From Orobanche coerulescens (Eukaryota; Streptophyta; Magnoliopsida; Lamiales; Orobanchaceae): a stretch of 64,000 bases of DNA. The stretch lies in contig CM065814.1 in NCBI GenBank assembly GCA_033398695.1, positions 107,448,501 to 107,512,500 of the forward strand, written 5' to 3'. A program made the position numbers and the translations under genes. Shown here one piece after another: positions 1 through 11,827 of this stretch; the stretch's first letter is position 1; the number at the start of each line of letters is the position of its first letter. The notes below the pieces were generated by a model. It saw only the letters and a program-made list of their open reading frames with translations. It was not told the DNA's origin and did no database searches.

Positions 1-285
1 TGATCGGCAGTGTGCCGCGGCCCGGACGAATGTGCCGCGGCAGTGACTCGGCAGTGTGCCGCGGCCCTGCCGGCATGTGCTGCGGCTCACGGTACAGAGG
101 GGTTGGCCAATAAGTCCCAACACGAGTGTGCGGCGGCCCGGACGAGTGTGCCGCGGCAGTGACTCGGCAGTGTGCCGCGGCCCTTCCGGCATGTGCCGCG
201 GCCCACAGTACAGGCTGCTCGGCCAAAAAACTGGACAATGTGTGTGCCGCGGCGCACACTCCTTGTGCCGCGGCCCACACTCCCC
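1..285. repeat. Array of GTGCCGCGGCAC-type palindromes
   Basis: TGTGCCGCGGC or its complement recurs about ten times, mixed with CCGGACGA, CAGTGACTCGG and CCACAGTACA spacers. The full palindrome is TGTGCCGCGGCACA. A longer block (near 20-105) is repeated near 135-215. By analogy with the other LTRs in the window this should be a U3 array upstream of a promoter that lies left of the window. Confidence 0.75.
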
Positions 286-487
286 TTGGGTTCTAAAATG
301 ATGAAAAATGATCGGGGAAGAGAATAAAAGCAATAGGAATCAATATTTGGGAAACAATAACACGAAATGGAAGTACGGAAACCCCAAAACGGTGGTTCCA
401 AGCCATGATTACAAGGGTTCGCCCAACAAAACACAATTTGAACAATGAAGAGATTTGAAATGACATGAATTCCAACCGGGTATTACA
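1..487 (-). mobile_element. LTR fragment (U3 end) inserted in the 3' LTR of Tekay-1
   Basis: This stretch has no match in the second Tekay-1 LTR (7187-9381), although that LTR resumes at about 488. It ends in TATTACA at 481-487, like the other Tekay-type LTRs here, which end in GGATATTACA. A motif near 375-400 (ACCCCAAAACGG..GGTTCC) resembles the U3 edge of Tekay-1. I infer the right end of a minus-strand LTR, solo or part of a full element, whose remainder is left of the window. The following CGTAC (488-492) is also present at the matching place in the intact LTR (near 7530), so it is the predicted 5-bp target duplication. Confidence 0.6.
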
Positions 488-703
488 CGTACTTTTCGGG
501 TGCTTGCTCGTCCGGATAATCATAACCTGAAATGCATAACAAGAATTTCCCCAAAATGGCTCCCCAAAGTGGTTAGCAATTACGCTAGTACAAGTAATCA
601 AGGCAAACCAATCGCTTACACATTTCATAGTACATGCACCAATATCAATTTCAAAAGCCAAAACCAGACATCTCTTTTCCGGAAACAAACAGTCAAACAA
701 TTT

Positions 704-862
704 GCCTTGGGAACAGGGTAATACCATAGATCTCGCCCGAGGCCTCTAAGGACCCTCACGAGCTGGCCATATCATAAAACAAAACACGCATATTCATCGC
801 TTTGGGAACATGGTAATACCATTGATCCCGCCCGAGGCCTCTAAGGACCCTCCCGAGCTGGC
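704..862. repeat. Two ~95-bp tandem units in Tekay-1 R/U5
   Basis: GGTAATACCATNGATC followed by GCCCGAGGCCTCTAAGGACC occurs at about 717 and 812, again in the other LTR at about 7758 and 7854. A similar GC-rich motif is tandemly repeated at the same relative place in the LARD LTRs. Confidence 0.75.
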
Positions 863-1538
863 TAGCTAAACAAACACATGAATCCAGGACTCAACCCTTT
901 GGACTCCCTCCGTGATCCCATCGGACCATCCCGAGGTGAGCAAATCAAACACAAAATACATTACCATTTCACGTTAAGCATAAAGGTTTCCCAAAAATAC
1001 TTACCTTGGATAATTGATGATGCAACAAACGGAAAGGAAGATCACCGACGAACGTTAGGAACCAACGGAATCAAACCTAACGATTTGAAGAATACAATCA
1101 CAACCAACTCTAGACGAATACGGAAATGGAATACACCCGAAAACCCGCCTACGATTCATGTATATTCGTATATAAACAACAACGAGGGCGGACCACAACC
1201 AAACCCTCTCGATTCCGTAAAAACCACGAAATATACCATGAATCCGTAGGGAAACTAAGAATACCATCAAGATTAATCATATTCATCATGAATCCACCAA
1301 CAAAACGGAATGAATCGGACGAAAATCCCAAAATCCCCAAATTATCCAAAAGTAGGGTTCTAAGAGATTTACCTTGGATTAGGATGAAATATTCATGATG
1401 ATGTTGTTATAATACACTAAGAACTCAAGGAAGATGTTGGATGAGATGATTGGAGGAAGAAATCGCCAATAAATCGCCCGGAATCGCCTAAGCCGCGGAG
1501 AGGAGGAAGAAATGAGAATTTGTGTTTATCTCGGTCAA

Positions 1539-1563
1539 CTCCCTGGTTTATATAGCCAGGGAG
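1539..1563 (-). promoter_or_regulatory. TATA box inside a perfect inverted repeat (Tekay-1 3' LTR)
   Basis: CTCCCTGG (1539-1546) and CCAGGGAG (1556-1563) are perfect 8-bp arms around TTTATATAG, which reads CTATATAAA on the minus strand. The palindrome array begins directly upstream in element orientation. The same structure is at 8581-8605. Confidence 0.7.
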
Positions 1564-1565
1564 TG

Positions 1566-2052
1566 TTAGCGCGCGCTAATCCTCAAGGTTAGCGTGCGCT
1601 AACGGGACAAAACTACAGGCCATACAGTTAGCGTCCCAGTCCAGTAGCCAGATTTCTGGCCTTTAGCATGCGCTACTCGAAACGTAGCGTGCGCTAATAA
1701 CCTCTCGGTAGCGCGCGCTATCGACCAATAGCGTGCGCTACCTGGACATCAGCCGAGTCCAAAAGTTAACTATCCAATACTCACCTGACCCATTAGCGTG
1801 CGCTATCGTACAAGCGTAGCGTGCGCTACCTGGCACCTGACCGAATTCAGTAGTAAACTGTCCAGTACTGGACACTCACGCTAGCGCACGCTACTGGGTA
1901 TCTCAGCGTGCGCTAGCCTCCCGACATTAGCGTGCGCTAGACTACGTAGCATACGCTAATACGCCAGTCCAGAAGGTTGGAATTAGCACTGCCACTCGCT
2001 ACTAAGGGACCCCCAGCGTGCGCTATGCAGAAAAGATAGCGTGCGCTAGGTA
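1566..2052. repeat. Array of TAGCG(C/T)GCGCTA palindromes in Tekay-1 U3
   Basis: More than a dozen copies of TAGCGYGCGCTA or close variants, irregularly spaced at about 20-60 bp. GTTAGCGCGCGCTAA at the TATA-proximal end is nearly perfectly palindromic. The matching array in the other LTR is 8608-9137 and holds one extra unit pair that the 46-bp deletion removed here. Confidence 0.85.
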
Positions 2053-2293
2053 CGAAATATAAACGGTCCAAAACACCGGAATATGAACGAAACGTCAAAC
2101 GGAACATCTCAAGACGCATCAAAACCTAGAATGGATGCACGGCAACCCCGAAACAGCGGTTCCGCACAACAATAACGAGAATCAGATCAATAGATGACGG
2201 GAAAGATACACTGTAAGGTATACGAGGGTCACTACGATCGTGAAATACACCGAAAAAGAAAAATACAAGGGAAAGAAAAATGCGGATATTACA

Positions 2294-2331
2294 TTCTACC
2301 CCTCTAAAAATAAGTTTCGTCCCGAAACTTA
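2294..2331 (-). other. Polypurine tract and adjacent hairpin, Tekay-1
   Basis: On the minus strand the purine-rich AGAGGGGTAGAA directly precedes the 3' LTR. Just upstream is a 9-bp-arm, 3-nt-loop hairpin (2311-2331: TAAGTTTCG, TCC, CGAAACTTA), whose upstream edge coincides with the pol stop codon (2329-2331). Confidence 0.8.
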
Positions 2332-4333
2332 AGAAACAAACAACTCAGGGTACTTAGCAAGCATGCTATCCTCGGTTTCCCATGTTGCCTCCTCGACACC
2401 GTGTCTCGACCATTGCACCTTGACCAAAGAGATGGTCTTATGCCTCAGTCGTTTCTCACGACGCTCCAAAATCTTCAAAGGATGTTCTTCAAAAGTAATA
2501 TCCTCGGCGACATCAATCTCACCATAAATGATAACGTGACTAGGATCCGATACATACTTCCTTAGCTGGGAAACATGAAAAATGCTATGAACATGACTCA
2601 GGGCCGGGGGTAATGCCAAACGGTATGCTAACCCACCGACTCGCTCGAGAATCTCGAAGGGTCCAATAAATCTCGGACTCAACTTCCCCTTCTTCCCGAA
2701 ACGGAAAACTCCTATCGTCGGCGACACCTTCAGCAAAACGTGGTCTCCCACCTCGAATTCTAAACGTCGTCGATGGACATCGGCATATGACTTCTGTCGA
2801 CTCTGGGCAGTCAACATCCGTTCCCGAATTAATTCTATCTTCCACCTCGTCTCTAAAACGACATCCGGCTCAGTCCCGACCAAATCGGACGCCTCATTCC
2901 AACAAATCGGAGATCGACATCGCCGCCCATAAAGTGCCTCATATGGTGCCATCTGAATCGACGCGTGCCAAATATTGTTGTACGTGAATTCGATCAATGG
3001 CAAATGCTCCTCCCAGTCACCGCTCCAATCGAGAGCACACGCACGCAACATATCCTTGAACGTCTGGATAGTGCGTTCCGACTGTCCATCTGATTGAGGA
3101 TGAAAAGAGGTACTCAAACGCAAATGAGTACCCAACGTCTTATCCACAGCCTGCCAAAAGTGCGATACAAAACGGCCATTACGATCTGAAACATTAGACT
3201 TCGGAGTACCGTGAAGCCTCACAATCTGCGCGATAAATACACGAGCCAACTTCTCCGGGCCCCAAGTGTCCTTGATGCCCAGAAAATGTGCCGACTTGGT
3301 CAGACGATCCACAATCACCCAGACCATATTCATGCCCGACCTCGATCTCGGCAAACTCGTAATGAAATCCATTGATATATCTTCCCATTTCCATTCCGAA
3401 CGAAGTGATCGTAATAACTCAAATGGCCGATGCTCGATTTTGACCTGCTGACAAGTCAAACATCTCGCTACAAACTGCGTGACCTCCTCCTTCATATCAT
3501 TCCACCAGAAATTCCTTCTCAAGTCCTTGTACATCTTACTCGAACCAGGATGTACGGAGTAAGGTGTAGCATGGGCCTCACACAAAATACTCTGTCTCAA
3601 CTCTGAGTCGTTCGACACACAAAGCCGACTCTGGAATCTCAAAACACCATCCTCGTGAATCACAAACCCGGGAGACTTTCCTTTAAGAATGTTCCCTTGG
3701 ATTTGAGTAATCATCGGATCCTCTAACTGCTTAATTTCATCGATCAAAGACGATGAAATCTCTAAAGCACGAAGTTGCCCGACGGCTCCAGGCAACGAAA
3801 CCTCAACATCTAACTCGATCAAAGCCCGCCGAAGCTCCGACTGAGATGTAAGGATCTCAAGTGTTCGCAACGCAACCGGTTTCCGACTCAAGGCATCGGC
3901 CACGACGTTCACCTTGCCCGGATGATAAAGGATTTCGAGGTCATAATCCTTAATCAGCTCTAACCACCTTCTCTGCCTCATATTCAACTCCCGCTGAGTA
4001 AATATGTATTTCAGACTTTTATGATCGGTAAAAATCTGACATGCAGAGCCGAAAAGATAGTGACGCCAAATCTTGAGCGCAAAGACAACTGCCGCTAACT
4101 CCAAATCGTGAGTGGGGTAGTTAAGCTCATATAGCCTCAACTATCTCGACGCATAGGAAATGGTCTTGTCGTGCTGCATCAATACGCACCCAAGACCCTG
4201 ACCCGAAGCATCGCTATAAACAGCAAAACCCTCGTTGCCACATGGCAACGCCAAAACCGGGGCTGAAGTCAAACGCTTCTTTAGCTCCTCAAAACTCGAC
4301 TGCCTCTCGTCATTCCGCATTTAACTTCTCGGA
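2329..4333 (-). pseudogene. Tekay-1 pol: end of RT, RNase H, integrase, chromodomain
   Basis: The open stretch 4140-2329 codes 603 residues. It begins within RNase H ([20 protein letters not shown], then [12 protein letters not shown] and VVADALSRK). The integrase zinc-finger cysteines follow (CLTCQQVK), then a catalytic core with all three acidic residues visible (ISMDF, SDRNGRF, QSERTIQ). The INT C-terminal [10 protein letters not shown] block and a chromodomain ([17 protein letters not shown]) complete it. The first RNase H part lies at 4333-4141 and is cut by a TAG codon at 4141-4143, where relatives have Gln after ASR. The long open reading frame suggests recent loss or a single base error. 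The role would be reverse transcription and chromatin-guided integration of the element. Confidence 0.9.
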
Positions 4334-5085
4334 TTACGGAGCAACTGTAAGCGGCCGAGCCGGGCCGAAACCCTCGACGAACCTACAGTAGTAGCCGGCC
4401 AAACCCAAGAAACTACGAATCTCCTTCACATTCTTAGGTGGCGCCCAATCCAACACTGCCTCAATCTTCTGCGGATCCACACGAAGCCCCTCGGCTGAAA
4501 TCACGTGACCTAAAAACACAACTTCCTTCAGCCAGAACTCACATTTCGAGAACTTCGCATAGAGTTGCTCGGTCCTCAAAATGTCTAACACTGCTCGCAA
4601 ATGATGGGCATGCTCTTCCTCGTCCCTTGAATAAATAAGAATATCGTCAATGAAGACAACGACACACTTATCCAAATACTCGATAAAGACTTTGTTCATC
4701 AACTGCATGAACACCGCCAGCGCATTAGTTAACCCAAAGGGCATAACTACAAACTCATAATGTTCGTATCTCGTCCGAAAAGCTGTTTTCGGCACATTGG
4801 ACTCCCTCACCCGGAGCTGATAGTACCCTGATCTCAAATCAATCATCGAGAATACCGCAGCTCCCTGCAACTGATTGAACAAGTCATCAATTCTCGGCAA
4901 AGGATACTTGTTCTTGATGGTCACCTTGTTCACTTCGCGATAGTCGATACACAAACGAGTGAACCATCCTTCTTCCGCACAAACAGGACCGGTGTGCCCC
5001 AAGGCGAGGCGCTCGTCCGAACATACCCCGACTCAAGAAGCTCACTCAACTGCTTCTTCAACTCAGCCATCTTCTAAGGTGCCAT
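4334..5085 (-). pseudogene. Tekay-1 pol: reverse transcriptase
   Basis: Minus-strand translation gives [39 protein letters not shown] and the catalytic FIDDILIYS, then [10 protein letters not shown] and the FLGLAGYY thumb/connection motif. Breaks: a TAG after the MAP start of the RT leader near 5080, a frame change near 4950-4965 just before CIDYRE, and another frame change at the 3' end near 4340-4370, where the RH connection is lost. Catalytic Asp residues are intact. Confidence 0.88.
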
Positions 5086-6201
5086 GCGATACGGCGCCTT
5101 TGAAATCGGAGCCACGCCCGGCTCTAACTCTATAGCAAACTCGACCTCACGGTCCGGTGGCAATCCCGGTAACTCGTCAGGAAATACATCAGGAAACTCA
5201 CTAACGACCGGAATCGACGAAAGCTCGACTCCACCATCCTCCGCCCTCAAGACATAGCACCAATAACCAGTACACCCCTTTCGCAGGAGACTCATCGCCT
5301 TCAAGGCGTTAATAATGAACTTCTGGGTTCCCCTCTTTCGCCCTGCGAAAGAGTGCTCGGTGCCGTCCTCGGCTAACATAGTGATGATTCTCGTGTGGTA
5401 GTTCATGATTGCGCCATACCACTCGAGCCAATCATCCCCAAGAATCAAATCCTCACCCTCAATATTAACGACAATAAGATTAGAGAGCCAAGCTCTCTCA
5501 CGAATAAACACAGAGCAGTCTCGGACCTCTCGATCACCGATAATTCTATCACCGCTAGGAATTTTAATGATGAAAGGCTCGCAAGGTGACAAGCAGTCGA
5601 GACTCAAACGGCACACACACTCTAGAGAAATGAATGAATGCATAGCACCCGAATCAAAAAGCACACTGACAGGATGGGAATGGATATGAACGGTACCTGT
5701 CGCCACAGTGGCCGCTGGGTCATCGGCCCTCCTCATCTCATAGATACGCGGCTGGGCAGAGCCGACACAGGAAGCTCCTCCCCTAGCGGGCTGACCCCGA
5801 CCCCTACCTCGGCCAGCACTCGGTGGAGGCAGCGGAGCAAATGAGCCCTGGTTCACACTCAGCTCCATAGGTGCTGGGTGAGAAGAACGGGCGCCGCGAA
5901 GCTGTCTGATCTGATCACAAAAGAGGGCCTTGTGGCCCAACTGACCACAAGTATGACAAGTGAACTTCGAACTAGGACACTGCCGGTTCCTATGGCCCTG
6001 CACACCACAGTTAAAGCATGTGGGTTCACGAACGGAGGTTCCGGCGGCACCCCGGAAGCTCCCAGAGAAACGAGCTGAATCGCCCGTAGAAATATTTGCA
6101 GCCTGAGATTTCTGCTGGCCTCCACTCTTAGGACCAGAAAAATTTCTGACCAACTTCTGCTTCTTGCTCTCACGAGCCACATCACTAGCCGTCACCGACA
6201 T
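5074..6201 (-). pseudogene. Tekay-1 gag C-terminus and aspartic protease
   Basis: The 375-codon open stretch has two CCHC-like zinc knuckles (CFNCGVQGHRNRQC and CHTCGQLGHKALFC), a Gly/Arg-rich linker (GRGRGRGQPARGG), and a retropepsin with the catalytic LFDSGAMHSF and later LILGDDWL. It ends just before the RT leader at MAP. It is separated from the upstream gag by a stop near 6223. The protease catalytic triplet D-S-G is intact. Confidence 0.88.
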
Positions 6202-6222
6202 ATCATAAGCGAGGTCCCTACT

Positions 6223-7009
6223 CTAATAATCCTTTAAAGTAGTGCAGACGAGTCCAGACATATAGTCCCGAATGGACAGTTTCATCCTCCTGGAAAAATG
6301 GAAAATTTTGTCGCTCTCAGCGACAACTTGGGTCTTCACATAGCCCAACTCCTTGTTAAAATCGGCAATAGCTTGGGATACGGGAATATCCCGTGGTTGA
6401 GCATCATAGAAGGCATGGACTCGAGCCTGTCTGACCGGCCACGGGCAATATTCGGTCTCCATCAGTTCCTGAAATTCGGCCCACGAAGCAACATGGTCTG
6501 GGCCCAATGGCCTCCCACCAATCCGTATCATCCCCAGTGAGAAAGTACTGGGCAATAGGGACCTTACGGTCCTCAGGACAGTTGGTGGCAACGAAAACTT
6601 TAGATATCTCCTTGATCCACCCTTCCAAGCCGATCGGGTCCGAAGCTCCCGAAAACTGAGGAGGATGCATCTTGATGACATCCTGAAGCCAGCGATCCGC
6701 TTCGCCCCGATTAGCATGGGCCTGATCGGGGTTCTGAACCACCTGAGCTATAGCCGCCATTTGGTTTACCATTTGCTGCATAACGGCCGCAATACCAAGG
6801 TCGGCGCGCTCCTTAGAGGAAGCATGACTGTGACGGTCACCGGTACTGCCGGCTCCCGAAGAATGCGACGTGGCCGCCCCACCAGCCGCCCCACGTCCTC
6901 GACCGCGTCCACGGCCACGACCACGACCAAGGCCCCTTCCAGCATCCATGCTGGTGATAAGAAGTGGCAAAAGCAACTCAATGATAATTAGAAGAGGGAG
7001 ACTAACCAC
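6223..7009 (-). pseudogene. Tekay-1 gag (capsid part)
   Basis: The likely start is the Met at about 6949, beginning MDAGRGLGRGRG, an Arg/Gly-rich N-terminus. A retrotransposon gag domain follows (WLQDVIKMHPPQFSGASDP, then FLTGDDTDWW). The frame changes near 6500, after which the other frame continues the domain (ELMETEYCPWPVRQ, FHFSRRMKLSIRDYMSGL). A stop at the 3' end near 6223 separates it from the zinc knuckles. It would form the particle core. Confidence 0.85.
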
Positions 7010-7169
7010 AGTTCAAGAAACGGAAATACGGTAAGAGAAGGTAAAGAATCGAGTAAGGAAACTTACGAACACTGGAAGTACTGAGAAGCTGGCAGCGGTG
7101 TGACAATGTGCAAAACAAAACACGACTAGACCCAAATAACCAACAAGCCTAGGTATCCATAAACCTAGC

Positions 7170-7181
7170 GCTCCGATACCA
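7170..7181 (-). other. Primer binding site, tRNA-iMet type (Tekay-1)
   Basis: The minus strand reads TGGTATCGGAGC five bases after the 5' LTR end, matching the usual plant initiator-Met PBS TGGTATCAGAGC except for one base. Confidence 0.85.
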
Positions 7182-8580
7182 TTTTCTGTAACACCCCGAG
7201 ATATTCGGAGTATATTACAGCGCCGTGGACTCCTACATGGGACCCACCAGGCTACAACAAGAAAACACCACTCGACTAACCATCTCGGTTAGCGAGGATA
7301 CACATTTAAATAATATGACATATAAAGATACGCCCGGAGCAACCGGCGAAATAAGCATCAACCGACAATGTAACAGTTTAAAGTAATACAATACGGAGTT
7401 TGAAATGAAAAGCCTAAGTACTCGCGAGTACAATCTACAAGTTTAAAACTGTGGGAACAACCATATCGAAATGGACAAAAGAAATAAGAAGACCCAAATG
7501 CACATTTCAACGACTCTGGCCAACATCCTCGTACAGTCCGGGTGCTCGCTCGTCCGGATAATCATAACCTGAAATCCATAACAAGAATTTCCCCAAAACG
7601 GGTCCCCAAAGGGGTTATAAATTACGCTAGTACAAGTAATCAAGGCAAACCAATCGCTTACACATGTCATAGTACATGCACCAATATCAATTTCAAAAGC
7701 CAAAACCAGACATGTCTTTTCCGGAAACAAACAGTCAAACAATTTGCCTTGGGAATAGGGTAACACCATAGATCCGGCCCGAGGCCTCTAAGGACCCTCC
7801 CGAGCTGTCCATATCATAAAACAAAACACGCACATGCATCGCCTTGGGAACAGGGTAATACCATTGATCCCGCCCGAGGCCTCTAAGGACCCTCCCGAGC
7901 TGGCTAGCTAAACAAACTCATGAATCCAGGACTCAACCCTTTGGACTCCCTCCGTGATCCCATCGGACCATCCCGAGGTGAGCAAATCACACACAAAATA
8001 CATTACCATTTCACGTTAAGCATAAAGGTTTCCCAAAAAAACTTGCCTTGGATAATTGATGACGCAACGAACGGAACGGAAGATCACCGACGAACGTTAG
8101 TAACCAACGGAATCAAACCTAACGATTTGAAGAATACATTCACAACCAACTCTAGACGAATACGGAAATGGAATACACCCGAAAACCCGCCTACGATTCA
8201 TGTATATTCGTATATAAACAACAACGAGGGCGGACCACAACCAAACCCTCTCGATTCCGTAAAAACCACGAAATATACCATGAATCCGTAGGGAAACTAA
8301 GAATACCATCAAGATTAATCATATTCATCATGAATCCACCAACAAAACGGAATGAATCGGACGAAAATCCCAAAATCCCCAAATTATCCAAAAGTAGGGT
8401 TCTAAGAGATTTACCTTGGATTAGGATGAAAGATTCGTGATGATGTTGTTATAATACACCAAGAACTCAAGGAAGATGTTGGATGAGATGATTGGAGGAA
8501 GAAATCGCCAAGAAATCGCCCGGAATCGCCTAAGCCGCGGAGAGGAGGAAGAAATGAGAATTTGTGTTTATCTCGGTCAA

Positions 8581-8605
8581 CTCCCTGGTTTATATAGCCA
8601 GGGAG
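8581..8605 (-). promoter_or_regulatory. TATA box inside a perfect inverted repeat (Tekay-1 5' LTR)
   Basis: CTCCCTGG (8581-8588), loop TTTATATAG, CCAGGGAG (8598-8605). This is the expected promoter for genomic RNA, facing left. Confidence 0.72.
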
Positions 8606-8607
8606 TG

Positions 8608-9137
8608 TTAGCGCGCGCTAATCCTCAAGGTTAGCATGCGCTAACGGGACAAAACTACAGGCCATACAGTTAACGTCCCAGTCCAGTAGCCAGATTTCTG
8701 GCCTTTAGCGTGCGCTACTCGAAACGTAGCGTGCGCTAATAACCTCTCGGTAGCGCGCGCTATCGACCAATAGCGTGCGCTACCTGGACATCAGCCGAGT
8801 CCAAAAGTTAACTGTCCAATACTCACCTGACCCGTTAGCGTGTGCTATCGTACAAGCGTAGCGTGCGCTACCTGGCACCTGACCGAGTTCAGTAGTAAAC
8901 TGTCCAGTACTGGACACTCACGCTAGCGCACGCTACCGGGTATCTCAGCGTGCGCTAGCCTCCCGACATTAGCGTGCGCTAGACTACGTAGCATACGCTA
9001 ATACGCCAGTCCAGAAGGCTGGAATTAGCAATGCCACTCCCAGGGCTTGCTCTCTAGTGCGCGCTACGAATCAGTCGTAGCGTGCGCTACTAAGGGACCC
9101 CCAGCATGCGCTATGCAGAAAAGATAGCGTGCGCTAG
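8608..9137. repeat. TAGCGYGCGCTA palindrome array in the 5' LTR U3
   Basis: Same array type as 1566-2052, including the units near 9050-9095 that the other LTR lacks. It lies immediately upstream of the TATA hairpin in transcription direction. Confidence 0.85.
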
Positions 9138-9381
9138 GTACGAAATATAAACGGTCCAAAACACCGGAATATGAACGAAACATCAAACGGAACATCTCAA
9201 GACGCGTCAAAACCTAGAATGGATCCACGGCAACCCCGAAACAGCAGTTCCGCACAACAATAACGAGAATCAGATCAATAGATGATGGGAAAGATACACT
9301 GTAAGGTATACGAGGGTCACTACGACCGAGAAATACACCGAAAAAGAAAAATACAAGGGAAAGAAAAATGCGGATATTACA

Positions 9382-10487
9382 GTTATATCGTAAGGTTTAG
9401 TTAACATCTTTAAAATTATCAACACAAGGTTTAGTTAACATCTTTAGAATAACGGTAATATCGTAAGGCACAAAGTATTCTGAAATCGATTTCGAGCCCT
9501 TCGACTAGGACGATCATTATATGTATACACTTACTGAAAATAAATTTTTGAAAAAGAGGGCGAGTCACGTTACACCCAAAACTTGTAAACACTATCATTT
9601 ATTTTGGAAGAGGAAGTTTATACATTGACATTTAAAAATTATTTTCGAATAATGTATAAAAGAAATTTTGATACGAATTGTAACTAATTTGAAATATCTC
9701 AAAAGTGTTGAGTTCCAAATACCACAATTTGAAAATCTTTGCTCTTCCACAGAAATGCTTAATCGAAAGTATTTTTCACCGAGGTACGTGACCATTTGAC
9801 TTGACGTCATTAAATCATGGGTTTTCACAATGTTAGAAAACTTTAAAGCACCACTTTAAAATATTCGTGATATTACAGCGTCGTGGTCCTCGCGCCGGAA
9901 CCCACTAGGCTAAAAACCATTTTCAAAAACATTCGAATACTCCAAAAAGGCCGATGACGGTAATATTTCAAAAACTCACAAGTCATTAATTAAATACCAA
10001 ATGCCGTCATAAGAATATCGCCCAAAACGATCAAGGCCAAAATGCCAAAAACTCGGTTTAGGGAATTGGTTTACGAAATAAAAATTCAGTTTTCAGGATG
10101 CCAAAAGCCATTTCAAAATATTCACGCAGTGGATAAAATTAACACTCAAAGATTTATTCTACTGAAATGCAGAAATCGATAAATATGCTCGACTTCCGAA
10201 ACATACTATATAACCATTTCACTCGGACCGTATACGCATGTTACATCCTAAAACAATAACATCACAAACAAGTTCCAACCCCTTGTTCACATTAAACACA
10301 TTAGCACAATATAATCAAATACGTATATAAGGGAACTTACGATCGGGAGGCTTACCATCATGGATTGCCGGAAGATGATGTCGGAACCACGATACTAATC
10401 ACAACTCTGATGCGCGCGACTTACACAAGACATGGACTTGACCCAACGGCCTAGGTTTTTCGCAAACCTAAGCTCTGATACCATAAC
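9382..10487 (-). mobile_element. Non-coding internal and leader region of another Tekay/LARD-like element
   Basis: No coding region is visible. A 21-bp motif (AAGGTTTAGTTAACATCTTT) is duplicated near 9391 and 9427. Near 9870-9915 a stretch resembles the beginning of a Tekay LTR (ATTACAGCGTCGTGG, then CCCACTAGGCTA). The last 170 bp match in layout the leader that precedes the LARD 5' LTRs at 29363 and 35128, including CCTAGGTTT and a PBS at 10472-10483. I infer a remnant into which Tekay-1 inserted. Confidence 0.55.
10472..10483 (-). other. Primer binding site, tRNA-iMet type
   Basis: The minus strand reads TGGTATCAGAGC, four bases from the LTR that starts at 10488 with TGTAACACCCCC. It is an exact match to the common plant iMet PBS. 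Confidence 0.85.
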
Positions 10488-11530
10488 TGTAACACCCCCA
10501 GAATACGTCCGGAAATGTTACACGCCGTAGGCCCTTCTCACAAGGATCTACAAGGCTAAACTCCACTAAACCACACAATGATTGACCGACCGGGGTCAAT
10601 CTAAATACAACACAGACCGACAAGGTCATTAAACAATTTAGAAGCTAATGAATTTTACATCTCAATGACAAAAAAATAAACTTTCCCACAAAAAGGGATG
10701 ACATCTCCATTTAATAAATAAAAACCTACACCCGTGCAAGGGTGAATACTCAACCAAATGGAAAATACCGACCCAGATGAAAAAGAAAAAAGAAAAAGAC
10801 TCTGACTCTTGTATGACTAGCATCGTCGTCTTCCATCTCCTTCCAAGCCAATCCCGTGACTTCTCCCGAGCTGCCAAAACCTGAGCGCATAACAGGTACC
10901 CACCCCCCGAAAACTCGGGGGTTAGCAAACTGGAATTTTGCTAGTGCAAGTACATAATATACAAGATATACGATAACAACACAAAATTCAACCGTCGTGA
11001 AGTCTTAACACAAACCATACATTCCCATAGTCAACACAGAATCGCACTAGCATATACACAAGGTGAAAGATAATCACATAGTCATATTCTCTTTATGGAA
11101 CATAACATCAATGAAACTTTAAACGAGCCCAAGGAGTCATGAAAATACCTTTTGTAAAAGGAAAAGTATTTTGATAAGATAGTTTACAAACGTTATTATT
11201 GACTCGGACCGTCTTGGGGTTTTGAAAATCGAATGGGAACACTTTTGGAAAATAATTTCAAAAGCTCTCGGGTCCTTGACCCAACATATGGAAAACAATT
11301 ACACGAAAGCCATGACACGTTATTCGGGGTCCTCGGCCCAATTTATAGAACACTGTCACAAACGAAATCATTACAACATCTCACGGGTGTTGTTACCCAA
11401 AATATTATCCGAAGATAGTATTGCTAGAATGATCGAGTAACAAACAAAAGCGAGAACACTTCCGTGAGAAAATAGATAACACAAGATTTGCCGGGGTTGT
11501 TAATCCCGGGTTTGAATGCTCTCGCGAGAT
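10488..11530 (-). repeat. 5' LTR fragment of the same Tekay/LARD-like element
   Basis: Begins TGTAACACCCCCAGAA beside the PBS. It shares with the LARD LTRs the CACCCCCCGA...CTCGGGGGTTAGCAAA and GCTAGTGCAAGTA motifs (10900-10955). The GGGTCCTTGACCCAA and GGGGTCCTCGGCCCAA motifs near 11270-11340 parallel the LARD GGGGTCCACGACCCAA repeats. No U3 or TGTAATATCC end is seen, so it is truncated. The right border, where the Tat LTR begins, is approximate. Confidence 0.6.
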
Positions 11531-11801
11531 GTTATTAATAAATATACTATCGAGTATAAATATTAATGTTAGAATCTATTACAATGAGTGTAAAGACTTC
11601 TAGTTATCTAAGCTGTAGAGCGTGTAGATTGCCGGAAGAACCAGATGTGTATATCTGTGAGTTCTTGCTTGGGATGAACTGTAAGTGTATATGAATATCT
11701 CTATGAATGTGCAAGTGTTTGCCAGATGAGTCTTTGATTCTCTCTCTGTGTGTATTCTTCACTGGATTCACGGTGATAATCGCGTATTTTGGCCAGTGTT
11801 G

Positions 11802-11827
11802 TTTGTCTCTTATTTATAGGAGACAAA
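11802..11827 (-). promoter_or_regulatory. TATA box inside a perfect inverted repeat (Tat 3' LTR)
   Basis: TTTGTCTC (11802-11809) and GAGACAAA (11820-11827) are perfect 8-bp arms around TTATTTATAG, read CTATAAATAA on the minus strand. The layout is the same as in Tekay-1 but the sequence is unrelated. Confidence 0.65.

Larger units (their letters stand above)
488..2293 (-). repeat. Tekay-1 3' LTR (truncated)
   Basis: It matches 7530-9381 almost base for base. In element orientation it starts TGTAATATCCGC at 2293. Order on the minus strand: U3 edge, palindrome array (2052-1566), TATA hairpin (1563-1539), then R/U5 with a tandem motif near 862-704. Small ORFs inside it occur in both LTR copies only because the LTRs are duplicates. 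Confidence 0.9.
488..9381 (-). mobile_element. Tekay-1: Ty3/gypsy chromovirus, Tekay/Del type
   Basis: The minus-strand element has its 5' LTR at 7187-9381, a tRNA-iMet-type PBS at 7170-7181, gag-PR-RT-RH-INT-chromodomain at 7009-2329, a PPT near 2294-2305 and a 3' LTR at 488-2293. The 3' LTR has lost its outer ~343 bp to the insertion at 1-487. By eye the LTR copies differ at about 2 percent, plus a 46-bp deletion in the 3' LTR near 1991. The INT C-terminal chromodomain, iMet PBS and long LTRs fit Tekay/Del. The outer target duplication cannot be checked because the left end is outside the window. Confidence 0.9.
7187..9381 (-). repeat. Tekay-1 5' LTR, 2195 bp
   Basis: On the plus strand it runs from TGTAACACCCCGAG to GCGGATATTACA. 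The PBS is just left of it and GTTAT just right of it. It is the complete copy, so it shows what the 1-487 insertion displaced in the other LTR. Confidence 0.92.

Noticed and set aside
1566..2052. CRISPR-like array
   Set aside because: Repeats are short palindromes with irregular spacing in a plant LTR; no conserved long direct repeat and no cas genes.
878..8291. Matching 123-codon ORFs at 878-1249 and 7920-8291, and similar pairs elsewhere in LTRs
   Set aside because: They are in the two LTRs of one element, so similarity comes from LTR duplication. Composition and lack of domains do not support a protein.
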